A stretch of 64,000 bases of DNA from Verrucomicrobiota bacterium (lineage in GTDB: Bacteria > Chlamydiota > Chlamydiia > Chlamydiales > SM23-39): contig JAGWZL010000003.1 of NCBI GenBank assembly GCA_018968815.1, positions 1 to 64,000 of the forward strand, written 5' to 3'. The position numbers were made by a program, and so were the translations under genes. How positions within the stretch are numbered: the first letter of the stretch is position 1; the number at the start of each line of letters is the position of its first letter. Of this stretch, positions 41,521 through 49,479 are shown one piece after another. The notes below the pieces were generated by a model. The model was given only the letters and a program-made list of their open reading frames with translations. It was not told the origin of the DNA and did not search any database.

Positions 41521-41891
41521 AAAAACACCTCGAGATTGCGCTAAAGGAAATTGGCGAAATCAAACCCTGGTTTGATAAAGATGTGAGCGCTTGGGTTTTT
41601 GAACACCGCGCCTACCCAGTTGAATATGCTGGCGAATCAAAAGAAGAAGTCATCGAAAACTACCCTAAATATCTCTACGAATTCATTCAACATCGTCTCG
41701 ATCACCGATTGCACCCGCTCATGGAGAAAAAAACTAAGGGCCGCGGAGGGAAAAGACCAGGTGCTGGACGCCCTAAAGGAACGAAAAAAGCTCCAACCAA
41801 AGTAGTGCGATTGCCGACAGACATTGCGAATTGGGTCGAGAAACCTAGCTCCTATTCTCAGGTGCGTCAATGGATTGCCAAAGGAAGATAA
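41499..41891 (+). CDS. HicB-like antitoxin
   Basis: A 130-residue protein with two parts. The N-terminal ~70 residues (KEIGEIKPWFDKDVSAWVFE, YPVEYAGESKEEVIENYPKY) look like the partial RNase H fold of HicB antitoxins, including the E-S-x-E-E-V-I-E-N helix. The C-terminal part has the basic motif GGKRPGAGRPKGTKKAPTK then VVRLPTDIANWVE, a DNA-binding/ribbon-like tail found in several antitoxins and regulators. Overlap with the HicA-like gene supports a two-gene module. An autoregulatory role is inferred. Confidence 0.55.
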   Translation: MATKKEIKKHLEIALKEIGEIKPWFDKDVSAWVFEHRAYPVEYAGESKEEVIENYPKYLYEFIQHRLDHRLHPLMEKKTKGRGGKRPGAGRPKGTKKAPTKVVRLPTDIANWVEKPSSYSQVRQWIAKGR

Positions 41892-41916
41892 CGAGATAAT
41901 AAAAATTAATTATAGA

Positions 41917-41945
41917 TCAACTGAAGTTGACTGCTAGCCGGATTC
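41917..41945. repeat. Duplicated tRNA-Met 3' end (att-like)
   Basis: TCAACTGAAGTTGAC followed by TGCTAGCCGGATTC. The same 26 bases, apart from one indel and a substitution, occur at 42010-42036 across the 3' end of tRNA-Met. The segment also forms a 7-bp hairpin (TCAACT GA AGTTGA). Such duplications are the usual trace of integrase-mediated insertion at a tRNA gene. Confidence 0.55.
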
Positions 41946-42020
41946 CCCCTCGGCGGGCGGCAGGGCCGTCCCGTCACCTCTTACTTGGATAGGTTCTTCT
42001 TCTACTGCGTCAACTGAAGT

Positions 42021-42094
42021 TGACGGTAGCCGGATTCGAACCAGCGACACGTGGATTATGATTCCACTGCTCTAACCAACTGAGCTATACCGCC
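42021..42094 (-). tRNA. tRNA-Met (anticodon CAT)
   Basis: A 74-nt cloverleaf on the minus strand. The acceptor pair is GGCGGTA/TACCGTC with A discriminator, and the D-arm region is AGCTCAGTTGGTTAGAGC. The anticodon stem is GTGGA/TCCAC around ATCATAA (anticodon CAT), and the T-arm is GCTGG TTCGAAT CCGGC. CCA is not encoded. It is most likely elongator Met. A lysidine-modified tRNA-Ile2 (CAT) cannot be excluded by inspection. Confidence 0.9.
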
Positions 42095-42118
42095 GCACTA
42101 ATAAGCTTTGTATAGAAT

Positions 42119-42191
42119 TAGCGGGGGTAGGACTCGAACCTACGACCTTTGGGTTATGAGCCCAACGAGCTAGCCACTGCTCCACCCCGCG
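42119..42191 (-). tRNA. Initiator tRNA-fMet (anticodon CAT)
   Basis: A 73-nt cloverleaf on the minus strand. The acceptor CGCGGGG faces CCCCGCT with an unpaired C1/T72, and the three consecutive G-C pairs (GGG CTCATAA CCC) in the anticodon stem are both initiator hallmarks. The T-arm is GTAGG TTCGAGT CCTAC. It is 24 nt from the elongator-type tRNA-Met, so the two are probably cotranscribed. Confidence 0.93.
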
Positions 42192-42286
42192 ATAAAGAAA
42201 GCTAGAGCTTAGCAGGATAGAGGATTTTCCCCAAATTGTTTTTTTCCTCTTGCTCAAATTCATTAAATTTCCTTTACAATAGAAGA

Positions 42287-43171
42287 ATGAAAATGTGGAA
42301 AGTCGGGTTTTTGTGCTGTTGCGCCATCGCTCTTTTAACCTTTGCCCTAGGCCCCAGAAGTTTGCCCTTCCTCCCCTTCGACGCCTCCATGTCCAAAACA
42401 GGCTTGGATCTCCACAACCTGTATGAGGCCGAATATGGCAAAAAATGGAGACTCGTGAAACATTTGTACGAAAAACACCTCAGAGCCAAACCGTCCCGCA
42501 AAGAAAAAATCCCCAAAATCATCCACCAAATTTGGCTCGGCGGACAGCTTCCCGAGAAGTATAGAGCTCTCCAAGCGACCTGGCTCGCAAAACACCCCGA
42601 CTGGGAATACCGATTGTGGACCGACGCCGATGTGCAAGACTTCCCCTTCACCAATCGCGAACGATTTGAAAAGGCAGTCAATGTAGGCGAAAAAGCCGAT
42701 ATCTTCCGCTACGAAATCCTCAATGTGTATGGCGGTTTGTATGTAGACACCGACTTCGAATGCGTGCGCCCCTTCGATGTCTTTCACCACCTGCTCGACT
42801 TCTACACAGGCATCCTCGGCGCCTACGCCGATGGCCAAGAGGTCCACATCGGCAATAGCCTCATCGGCACCGTCCCACATCACCCCATCATCCAGTCCTG
42901 CTTGAAAGAAATCGGCAGAAAACCACCCGGCAAAAACGCAGACGAAGTCCAGGCCGTTTCAGGCCCCGGCTGCTTCAGACGCGCCTTCTTCAAATACTGC
43001 GAAGAAGGAGGCTATAGAAATGTCGCCTTCCCCTTCACCTTCTTCTACCCACTCCCCCCTCACGAACGCTCCGGCCACCTGGACGGAATCGTCAAAAATA
43101 GCTGGATCGAACCCGAAACGTTCGGCATCCACTACTGGGACACCAGCTGGACTAACAAACGCTATCGCTAA
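42287..43171 (+). CDS. GT32-type glycosyltransferase with DXD motif
   Basis: A 294-residue protein with an N-terminal signal-anchor-like stretch (VGFLCCCAIALLTFALGP). The catalytic part follows the Och1/TcdA-like GT32 pattern: KIPKIIHQIWLGGQLP then HPDWEYRLWTDADV, KADIFRYEILNVYGGLYVDT and DFEC, the DXD metal site. GT32 enzymes are widespread as eukaryotic Golgi mannosyltransferases and bacterial capsule or toxin enzymes. Whether it acts on the chlamydial envelope or a host target is unknown. The anchor suggests an exported or membrane-tethered enzyme. The 3' end is part of the first unit of the 45-bp tandem repeat. Confidence 0.82.
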   Translation: MKMWKVGFLCCCAIALLTFALGPRSLPFLPFDASMSKTGLDLHNLYEAEYGKKWRLVKHLYEKHLRAKPSRKEKIPKIIHQIWLGGQLPEKYRALQATWLAKHPDWEYRLWTDADVQDFPFTNRERFEKAVNVGEKADIFRYEILNVYGGLYVDTDFECVRPFDVFHHLLDFYTGILGAYADGQEVHIGNSLIGTVPHHPIIQSCLKEIGRKPPGKNADEVQAVSGPGCFRRAFFKYCEEGGYRNVAFPFTFFYPLPPHERSGHLDGIVKNSWIEPETFGIHYWDTSWTNKRYR

Positions 43172-43375
43172 AGTGCGATCTGTAACGCCGCGCCTCATCG
43201 CTGAAGCCCCGCTAAAGTGCGAGCTATAGCGCGCACGCCTCATTGCTGAAGCGCCGTTAACGTGCGATCTGTAACGCGCACGCCTCATTGCTGAAGCGCC
43301 GCTAAAGTGCGATCTGTAACGCGCACGCCTCATTGCTGCAGCGCCGCTAACGTGCGGGCTGTAGCGCCACGCCCC
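43167..43375. repeat. 45-bp tandem repeat array (about 4.7 units)
   Basis: Units start at 43167, 43211, 43256, 43301 and 43346. The consensus begins GCTAAAGTGCGATCTGTAAC and ends CTCATTGCTGAAGCGCC. It joins the 3' ends of the convergent GT32 and waaA genes and supplies the last codons of both. Confidence 0.88.
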
Positions 43376-44679
43376 ACCTCAATCGCATCGATTGTCCCCT
43401 TGCGCATCGAATGGGCTAATTCCTCATTGAGGAACCATTCATCCACCGCTTGCCGTAAATGCTCGATGGGGAGTTGACGGCCCGCCTTCGACTCAAGCAC
43501 CCGCTTGACAAATTCCTTTTGCGTCCGCATGAAAGGCCCAAAAAAGACCGGAGTCCCATACAAACAGGGCTCCAATATGTTATGCCCCCCAATCCCCTCA
43601 ATAAAACTCCCGCCAAGGATCGCCAGATCGCTGTGTGTATAGCACAGAGGCAGCTGCCCCATCGCATCGATGAGAATGATACCGAAACAACCTGAAGAAT
43701 CGGTTTTTGGCATCGTCGAGTTTGCCTCAAAATGCGCCTCCTCACTCACGCCTTGCCCGAGGGCAATGGTCGCTCGCTCCGGAAACGAATTTTGAGGACT
43801 CTCCTTGCCAAATTCCCGACTCTTCAGGTTGTTTCGGTATAGCCTCCCCGTTTGCGACTCACTCCAACGGACAAAAGCGAGCCCCTTACGCTGCAGCAAG
43901 GCCGCCACCTCGCCAAAACGCTCCGGATGCCGAGGCGCCAAGAGAAGGGTCCACGGCCCCCCGATCAGCGCATTGAGAATGAGCTCCTCTTCCGGCGCAT
44001 GCGTACAGCTAATCGTAATCGCAGGCCGGGTCAATTTGAGTGTGCGCGTAATCGGCTGCGCCTGAATGTCAAACTTCAAATTGCCCGCAATCGTGAGGCG
44101 CGCCGGATCGCAAAAAGGAGAGAACCTCTGGTAATGCTCCTCATTTTGCACACAAACATGATCAAAATAGGCAAATAACCGCTGAGAAAAACGGGGAAAA
44201 AGGGCAAAACGGCGCGCCGATTTCTCCGACATCTTGCCGCTCACAAGAGAGATCTTCGTCCCGTTTTTCCTCAGCTCCCGCAAAAGATTCGGCCAAAAAT
44301 CGCTCTCCACTAAAATAAAATGGGCGGGTCTGAACGCTTTCACAAACCGCCTCACCACCCACGTAAAATCAATCGGCAAATAGGCAATCGCATCCGCTCC
44401 CGATAACGTTCGCCCGGCCTCCGCAAAACCTGTCGCCGTCGTTGTCGTAATCAAAAAATAGGCGCCGTCCGATTTCAGCCTCTTGAAAAGAGGCCCCGCC
44501 GCTTTGATTTCCCCAACAGAGACAGCGTGAATCCAGATGACAGGCCGATCGGGCGGCACAGGTAAACGAAATCCCATGCGCTGCAAAAAAGCAGGATGTC
44601 TTTTCCCCCGAATCCGATCCAATAGCATGAACGGCACCATCAGAACAAAATAGAGAACTAAAAAGACATTGACAATCAC
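43330..44679 (-). CDS. waaA: 3-deoxy-D-manno-octulosonate (Kdo) transferase
   Basis: Adds Kdo to lipid A from CMP-Kdo. In Chlamydia this enzyme is multifunctional and makes the genus-specific Kdo epitope. The N-terminal anchor (VNVFLVLYFVLMVPFMLL) and motifs WIHAVSVGEIKAA, ESDFWPNLLREL, GNLKFD and LAPRHPERF are those of KdtA. The C-terminal nucleotide site is AILGGSFIEGIGGHNILEP. Residues about 281-333 are absent from normal homologues and are encoded by a palindromic insertion (see 43681-43838) placed just before IILIDAMGQLPLCY. The frame is kept. The last codons fall in the tandem array. leuS precedes it with a 4-bp overlap, as in other chlamydiae. Confidence 0.92.
   Translation of the reverse strand: MIVNVFLVLYFVLMVPFMLLDRIRGKRHPAFLQRMGFRLPVPPDRPVIWIHAVSVGEIKAAGPLFKRLKSDGAYFLITTTTATGFAEAGRTLSGADAIAYLPIDFTWVVRRFVKAFRPAHFILVESDFWPNLLRELRKNGTKISLVSGKMSEKSARRFALFPRFSQRLFAYFDHVCVQNEEHYQRFSPFCDPARLTIAGNLKFDIQAQPITRTLKLTRPAITISCTHAPEEELILNALIGGPWTLLLAPRHPERFGEVAALLQRKGLAFVRWSESQTGRLYRNNLKSREFGKESPQNSFPERATIALGQGVSEEAHFEANSTMPKTDSSGCFGIILIDAMGQLPLCYTHSDLAILGGSFIEGIGGHNILEPCLYGTPVFFGPFMRTQKEFVKRVLESKAGRQLPIEHLRQAVDEWFLNEELAHSMRKGTIDAIEVGRGATARTLAALQQ
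43681..43838. repeat. Palindromic element inserted inside waaA
   Basis: 18-bp perfect inverted ends (ACCGAAACAACCTGAAGA at 43681-43698 and its complement at 43821-43838) enclose 122 bp. The inner part holds a second dyad (CCTCAAAAT / ATTTTGAGG) and TTGCCC GA GGGCAA. It is read through in frame by waaA as about 53 extra residues. Confidence 0.75.
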
Positions 44680-47198
44680 TTCATCACAATATTGAGCAGC
44701 TTGTTCGGCACAAAAATGGTTTTGATAATCTCGCCCACAAGATGTTTTTCCAGATCGGGCTGCTTGCGGATCAGCGCCATCAGCTCTTCTTCCGTCCGAT
44801 CTTTCGGCAACTCAAAGCGCCCTCGCAACTTGCCATTCACCTGCACCACATAAATCGCCGTATCATCGATGAGATATTTCGGATCGACCGCCGGAATCGG
44901 CGCAAAGGTCAGCGCATCGGCAACCCCCAAATGCTGCCAGAGCTCCTCGCTCAGGTGCGGCGCAAACGGATAGAGCATTTGAATCGCCATTTTCAAACAG
45001 CTGCGCGGATAGGTCTCCAAAGGAATGAACCCATTGATGAATTCCATCATCCGGGCAATCGCTGTATTGAACTGCATCGCCTCGATATCTTTCGTCACAG
45101 AATCGACTAAACGATAGGTCAATTTCAACGCCTCATCCGTGGGCGTATCAGACACTTTATCAGACATCACCATGTCGTGAAAACGATTCAAAAATCTGCG
45201 GCACCCCGTCACCGCTTCCGTACTCCACATTTTTTCCCGGTCAAAAGGCCCCATGAACATCTCATAAAGCCGCAATGCGTCCGCGCCAAACTCCTCAATG
45301 ATCTCATCCGGAGAGACCCCATTGAATTTCGACTTCGACATTTTATCTGTTTGCACAATCAATTCTTCGTGATTGTTTTTAGCAAACGCCTTGCCCTCTT
45401 TTTCCACCACTTCATCCATAGACAAATAGCCCCCTTGAGGCCGTTTGTAGGACTTTGCAGTCACAAGCCCTTGATTGCGCAGCGTCATAAAGGGCTCAAG
45501 AGTATGCACCAGTTTGCAATCATAGAGCACTTTATGCCAAAACCGAGCATAGAGCAGATGGAGCACAGCATGTTCCACTCCGCCCACATACATGTCCACC
45601 GGCATCCAATAATTTTCCGCCTGCTTGCTCCACGCCTCATGGCTATTTTTCGGATCGCAAAAACGCAAATAGTACCAACAAGACCCCGCCCACTGCGGCA
45701 TGGTGTTGGTCGCCCGTATCGCTTTCTTACCCGTTTTGGGATCGGTGATCTCCACCCACTCCTTCGCCTTGGCAAGCGGACTCTCGCCGCTGCTCGCCGG
45801 TTTATAGTCATCCAAAGCAGGCGGCAAAAGAGGCAGCTCATCCAGCTCGAGGGCGCGCAGGGTGCCATCCGCAAAATGGAGAATGGGAATCGGCTCCCCC
45901 CAATACCGTTGCCGAGAAAATAGCCAGTCGCGCAACTTGTAATGGACCGTCCGCTTCCCATGGCCATGCTCCTGCAGCCAATGGAGAATCTTTTCCTTGG
46001 CCGATTCCATCGTCATACCATTGAGAAAGGCGCTGTTGATCACATGACCGCCCTCATTCCAACATTTTTGGCCGTTGAGGATGGCCTCCCGATCTTCGTG
46101 GGGACCCGGATCGTATACAGCAATCACCGGCAACCGATACTTCTGAACAAATTCAAAATCGCGCTCATCCCCGCCAGGCACCCCCATCACAGCGCCTGTT
46201 CCATAGCCGATCAGAACGTAGTCTGCCACCCAAACAGGGACCTTTTCCCGATTCGCCGGATTGATCGCATACGCTCCCGTCCAAACACCCGTTTTGTCTT
46301 TCGCTAAATCGGTGCGTTCTAAATCGCTTTTAGAGGCGGCTGCATGGATATAGGCATCGACCTCTTTTTTATGCTGCGGAGTCGTAATCTTCCCCACAAG
46401 CGGATGTTCTGGCGCAAGCACGATGAACGTCACCCCAAAGAGGGTGTCGTGACGCGTGGTGAACACTGTGATCGGTTCATGGGTCTTCTCCTCGCGAAAA
46501 GTAATGAGGGCCCCTTCGCTCCGTCCAATCCAGTTCGTCTGCAACTTTTTGAGATGGTCAGGCCAATCGAGCAGATCGAGATCGGCCAGGAGCCGGTCGG
46601 CATAAGCCGTAATGCGCAACACCCACTGCTTGAGCGGACGCCTCTCTACCGGATAGCCCCCCTCCTTCGACTTGCCATCCTCCACCTCTTCATTGGCCAA
46701 AACGGTGCCCAGCGCAGGACAGAAATTCACATTGGCCTCCGCCTCATAGGCAAGACCCATTTCAAACAGTTTTGTAAAAATCCATTGCGTCCACTTGTAA
46801 TACGAGGGATCGCTCGTCGCTACTTCCCGATCCCAATCGTAACTGAAACCAAGAGACTCGAGCTGTCTCCGATAGGTGTCGATATTGGTTTTCGTTGTGA
46901 TGGCCGGATGTGTGCCGGTCCGCATCGCAAATTGCTCAGCCGGCAAACCAAAACTATCCCACCCCATCGGATGGAGAACGTTAAACCCTTTTTGCCTTTT
47001 GTAGCGCGCTAAAATGTCGGTCCCCGTATAACCGGTCACATGCCCCACATGAAGCCCCGCTCCAGAAGGATAAGGAAACATGTCGAGGATGTAGTACTTC
47101 GGTTTCTTCGGGTCGATTTCAGATTTGAATGTCTTTTTTTCCTTCCAAATCTTTTGCCACTTTTTCTCTATGGCGCGAGGGTCGTATTTCACTTGCAT
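44676..47198 (-). CDS. leuS: Leucyl-tRNA synthetase
   Basis: Class I synthetase of 840 residues that charges tRNA-Leu. The HIGH-type motif is FPYPSGAGLHVGHVTGYT (about 41-58) and the KMSKS motif is TDKMSKSKFNG. The CP1 editing domain is present (TTRHDTLFGVTF, then VPGGDERDFEF). The catalytic core also shows YPVERRPLKQWVLRIT. The start ATG at 47198 is the only one that keeps the N-terminal MQVKYDPRAIEKKWQKIW of the family. It overlaps waaA by 4 bp (ATGA), so the two are coupled. Confidence 0.97.
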   Translation of the reverse strand: MQVKYDPRAIEKKWQKIWKEKKTFKSEIDPKKPKYYILDMFPYPSGAGLHVGHVTGYTGTDILARYKRQKGFNVLHPMGWDSFGLPAEQFAMRTGTHPAITTKTNIDTYRRQLESLGFSYDWDREVATSDPSYYKWTQWIFTKLFEMGLAYEAEANVNFCPALGTVLANEEVEDGKSKEGGYPVERRPLKQWVLRITAYADRLLADLDLLDWPDHLKKLQTNWIGRSEGALITFREEKTHEPITVFTTRHDTLFGVTFIVLAPEHPLVGKITTPQHKKEVDAYIHAAASKSDLERTDLAKDKTGVWTGAYAINPANREKVPVWVADYVLIGYGTGAVMGVPGGDERDFEFVQKYRLPVIAVYDPGPHEDREAILNGQKCWNEGGHVINSAFLNGMTMESAKEKILHWLQEHGHGKRTVHYKLRDWLFSRQRYWGEPIPILHFADGTLRALELDELPLLPPALDDYKPASSGESPLAKAKEWVEITDPKTGKKAIRATNTMPQWAGSCWYYLRFCDPKNSHEAWSKQAENYWMPVDMYVGGVEHAVLHLLYARFWHKVLYDCKLVHTLEPFMTLRNQGLVTAKSYKRPQGGYLSMDEVVEKEGKAFAKNNHEELIVQTDKMSKSKFNGVSPDEIIEEFGADALRLYEMFMGPFDREKMWSTEAVTGCRRFLNRFHDMVMSDKVSDTPTDEALKLTYRLVDSVTKDIEAMQFNTAIARMMEFINGFIPLETYPRSCLKMAIQMLYPFAPHLSEELWQHLGVADALTFAPIPAVDPKYLIDDTAIYVVQVNGKLRGRFELPKDRTEEELMALIRKQPDLEKHLVGEIIKTIFVPNKLLNIVMK

Positions 47199-47213
47199 AG
47201 GGCTACGATTATA

Positions 47214-48689
47214 TTAGACTGCTCTAAAATGTGCAACTTGCCATCTTGAGCCTGCCATATACCCTATTTTGAGCCCCTTTTCAATAGCGATCCGGCTGCT
47301 GAAAATAAAGCGGACGACATCGCGGACCCAACCCAAAAGCACGGAGACAAAAGGGCCCACGAAAGAGCGGTACAATTCGCAAGTCAGGCCGCGATGGTCA
47401 AGAGCCTGGTCTCTGATGGCAGGCGTAATGCCGCTTTCCACTTCGAAATGGTCGGGCATTCTTCCCCAAACAGAGACATGCGGATCGTGATTGTGTCTGC
47501 CCCGCGGACGGTATCGCAGAAAATCGACTTGCACATTGGCGGGCGCCTGATAACCCACATGCACCTCGCCCAGATTCGATAAGAAATCGTTATTTGCGAG
47601 CCGGATCACGAGGCGCACATGCGGATTTCTTCGATTGAACTCTTCCGCTTCAGCAGCTGAGACCCCAGGACCGCAAAATAAATAGGCTTGTTGAATATGA
47701 TCAGAATGCGCCAAACGATGCTGCACAACCGTGGAGCCCATACTATGGCCCACCTCAATGCGCGGCAATCCCAAGCGCTGCGCGATGATCGGTTCAAACA
47801 CTTGCCCCGACTCATAGGCAGATCTGCCAATGTCCGCTTCACAATCTGTAATCATGGTGGAAAGAGCGTCTAGGTCGCTATTGCGCGGAGAAGTGCCTCG
47901 AAATAAACGGATCGGCTCCAGAGTCGAATCAATGCCCGCAGGATGGAAAATATAGCTCACCATCCCCTGACCCGTTGCCAATTTGCCTGTGAGAACATAC
48001 TGTTGCGCGCAGCCATCCGCCCGATTCGGCGCAAAGATCAGCATCCCCACATCCATTTCCCGCTTGATGACGCGGGCCGCCATGTTGTGCAGAAAATCGA
48101 CGAACGTACAATCGGGATGCTCCCTCGTGATCTGCTGCCGTTCCCGATCGGCTAAAAAAGGATCGAAATAAAAGCGGGACAACCACTGAGTCGGTCTCCC
48201 TGTAATTCGGTCGGTAATTTCAGCCACCTGCCACAGCGAGTCAAATTGGGAAGAGAGCTCTTTTTGCACAGCGCTTAAAGTCGCGCTGTCGAGCTCGGAG
48301 AAATGGGTCTTCCCCGCAAAACGGGGGTCGTTTTGATTCGCCTGAATTTTTTCGTTGATATCGTCCACATAGATATTTTTTGAACCAATCACGATCTTCG
48401 CCACGTCGCGAGATAAAAGAGGACTCCCTTTGCGCTCCATTTCAGCCCAATCGATCTCATAACGACAAGAAATTCTTTGCAGTCTTTCTGTACCCAGCGC
48501 CTCTGTCAAATATCTGCGAAAACACTGAAGGGTCCGCCGGTTCTCATCCGTATACGCCGCGGGCGCAAAAATCCACGCGACAATCCTTTGCAGCCAGTTC
48601 CAAAACCCCGTCGCAATTTCAAACTTATGCGGCAAAGCCTCATTAAAAATTAGCCTATCACTGAAGAATCTGCTTGTGTCGAGTTCCAT
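47214..48689 (-). CDS. Alpha/beta-hydrolase-like (lipase motif) protein, unknown role
   Basis: A 491-residue protein whose only recognisable motif is the nucleophile elbow GLPRIEVGHSMGSTVVQHRL, with Ser316 in G-H-S-M-G. The strand before it and the helix after it fit an alpha/beta hydrolase fold, as in class 3 lipases. Two short hydrophobic patches occur, one near the N-terminus (WNWLQRIVAWIFAPAA) and one near the C-terminus (GPFVSVLLGWVRDVVRFIFS). An acid residue and His of the triad cannot be assigned with certainty. A host-lipid-active effector is possible, but this is inference. It starts leftward 1.5 kb upstream of leuS with only 15 bp between them. Confidence 0.6.
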   Translation of the reverse strand: MELDTSRFFSDRLIFNEALPHKFEIATGFWNWLQRIVAWIFAPAAYTDENRRTLQCFRRYLTEALGTERLQRISCRYEIDWAEMERKGSPLLSRDVAKIVIGSKNIYVDDINEKIQANQNDPRFAGKTHFSELDSATLSAVQKELSSQFDSLWQVAEITDRITGRPTQWLSRFYFDPFLADRERQQITREHPDCTFVDFLHNMAARVIKREMDVGMLIFAPNRADGCAQQYVLTGKLATGQGMVSYIFHPAGIDSTLEPIRLFRGTSPRNSDLDALSTMITDCEADIGRSAYESGQVFEPIIAQRLGLPRIEVGHSMGSTVVQHRLAHSDHIQQAYLFCGPGVSAAEAEEFNRRNPHVRLVIRLANNDFLSNLGEVHVGYQAPANVQVDFLRYRPRGRHNHDPHVSVWGRMPDHFEVESGITPAIRDQALDHRGLTCELYRSFVGPFVSVLLGWVRDVVRFIFSSRIAIEKGLKIGYMAGSRWQVAHFRAV

Positions 48690-48855
48690 GAGGGATGCAT
48701 GTTACAACTTTTCCATAAAAACATTCAACCAATAATTTTTTTAAGAATTATATGAAATTACAAAAACATGTTAAAATTAAACAAAATCAAAAATGATGAT
48801 ATTATCACAATTACAGAAACTAAAAAATGCATTACTCATGAGTATTCAGACAACC

Positions 48856-49479
48856 TCATTCCCTTGCCGCCAGGACAAGCACTGGTAGTCGCTCCAAAAG
48901 ATAGCACCTCGTTCTGCCCCAGGGAAAACGGATCCAAAAACTCTTGAGAATTTGGAACCCTTCCAGAGGCTCTCCCGTCGTGATGACTTTGACCCCTTTC
49001 GGAATGTTCAGCTCCGGCCATAGCCCGTACAGGTAGAGAACACAGTTTGGCGGGAGCGCGGCCTCCCTCAGATCGACGCATGTAAAGTGGACGCCCTGAA
49101 CGCGAAACAGGGTTCTCAATAGATTGGCAATGAAGACAAAACTCGGCACCCATTCGATCCCAATGACGTGACACCCAATGAATTGTCTCAGCCAAAAACA
49201 CCCCTTTCCCCTTCCTGCGCCCAGTTCGATCCAAGTATCGTTGGGTCCAATGCTGCATTCTTTCGCGATTTTCTCGTACGTTGTATAGGGCGTTTCTCCA
49301 TAGGCATAGATGTTCTCTTCCCCCCTCTTCGCTAAAAACTTCCGGCATACTCGGTAAGGATTGACAAAAAGAGCGATCAGGCCAAAACTGATGTCGAGAA
49401 GAGCAAATCGCGGCTTTTTATAATACAGGCGGATGGCATCCAATCGATCCTTCCAAATCCGCCTTCTAAAAATTGACAT
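48856..49479 (-). CDS. Membrane-anchored SAM-dependent methyltransferase
   Basis: A 207-residue class I methyltransferase. It starts with a basic N-terminus and a membrane-like helix (LLDISFGLIALFVNPYRV), followed by the SAM-binding loop DTWIELGAGRGKGCFWLRQF (about 82-101) and the acidic ribose-binding region HVIGIEWVPSFVFIANLL. The last part contains FTCVDLREAALPPNCVLYLY. The substrate is unknown. The ATG at 49479 overlaps the end of the metallo-hydrolase gene by 14 bp. Together with that NAPE-PLD-like gene it may modify a lipid head group, which is inference. Confidence 0.78.
   Translation of the reverse strand: MSIFRRRIWKDRLDAIRLYYKKPRFALLDISFGLIALFVNPYRVCRKFLAKRGEENIYAYGETPYTTYEKIAKECSIGPNDTWIELGAGRGKGCFWLRQFIGCHVIGIEWVPSFVFIANLLRTLFRVQGVHFTCVDLREAALPPNCVLYLYGLWPELNIPKGVKVITTGEPLEGFQILKSFWIRFPWGRTRCYLLERLPVLVLAARE

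Noticed and set aside
42959..43333. Reverse frame with a 15-residue repeat over the 45-bp array
   Set aside because: The repeat is explained by tandem DNA copies with a length divisible by three. The frame also runs antisense into the GT32 gene, and no start signal is present.
43167..43375. 45-bp tandem units considered as a CRISPR array
   Set aside because: Units are directly adjacent without unique spacers, and no cas gene is in the window.
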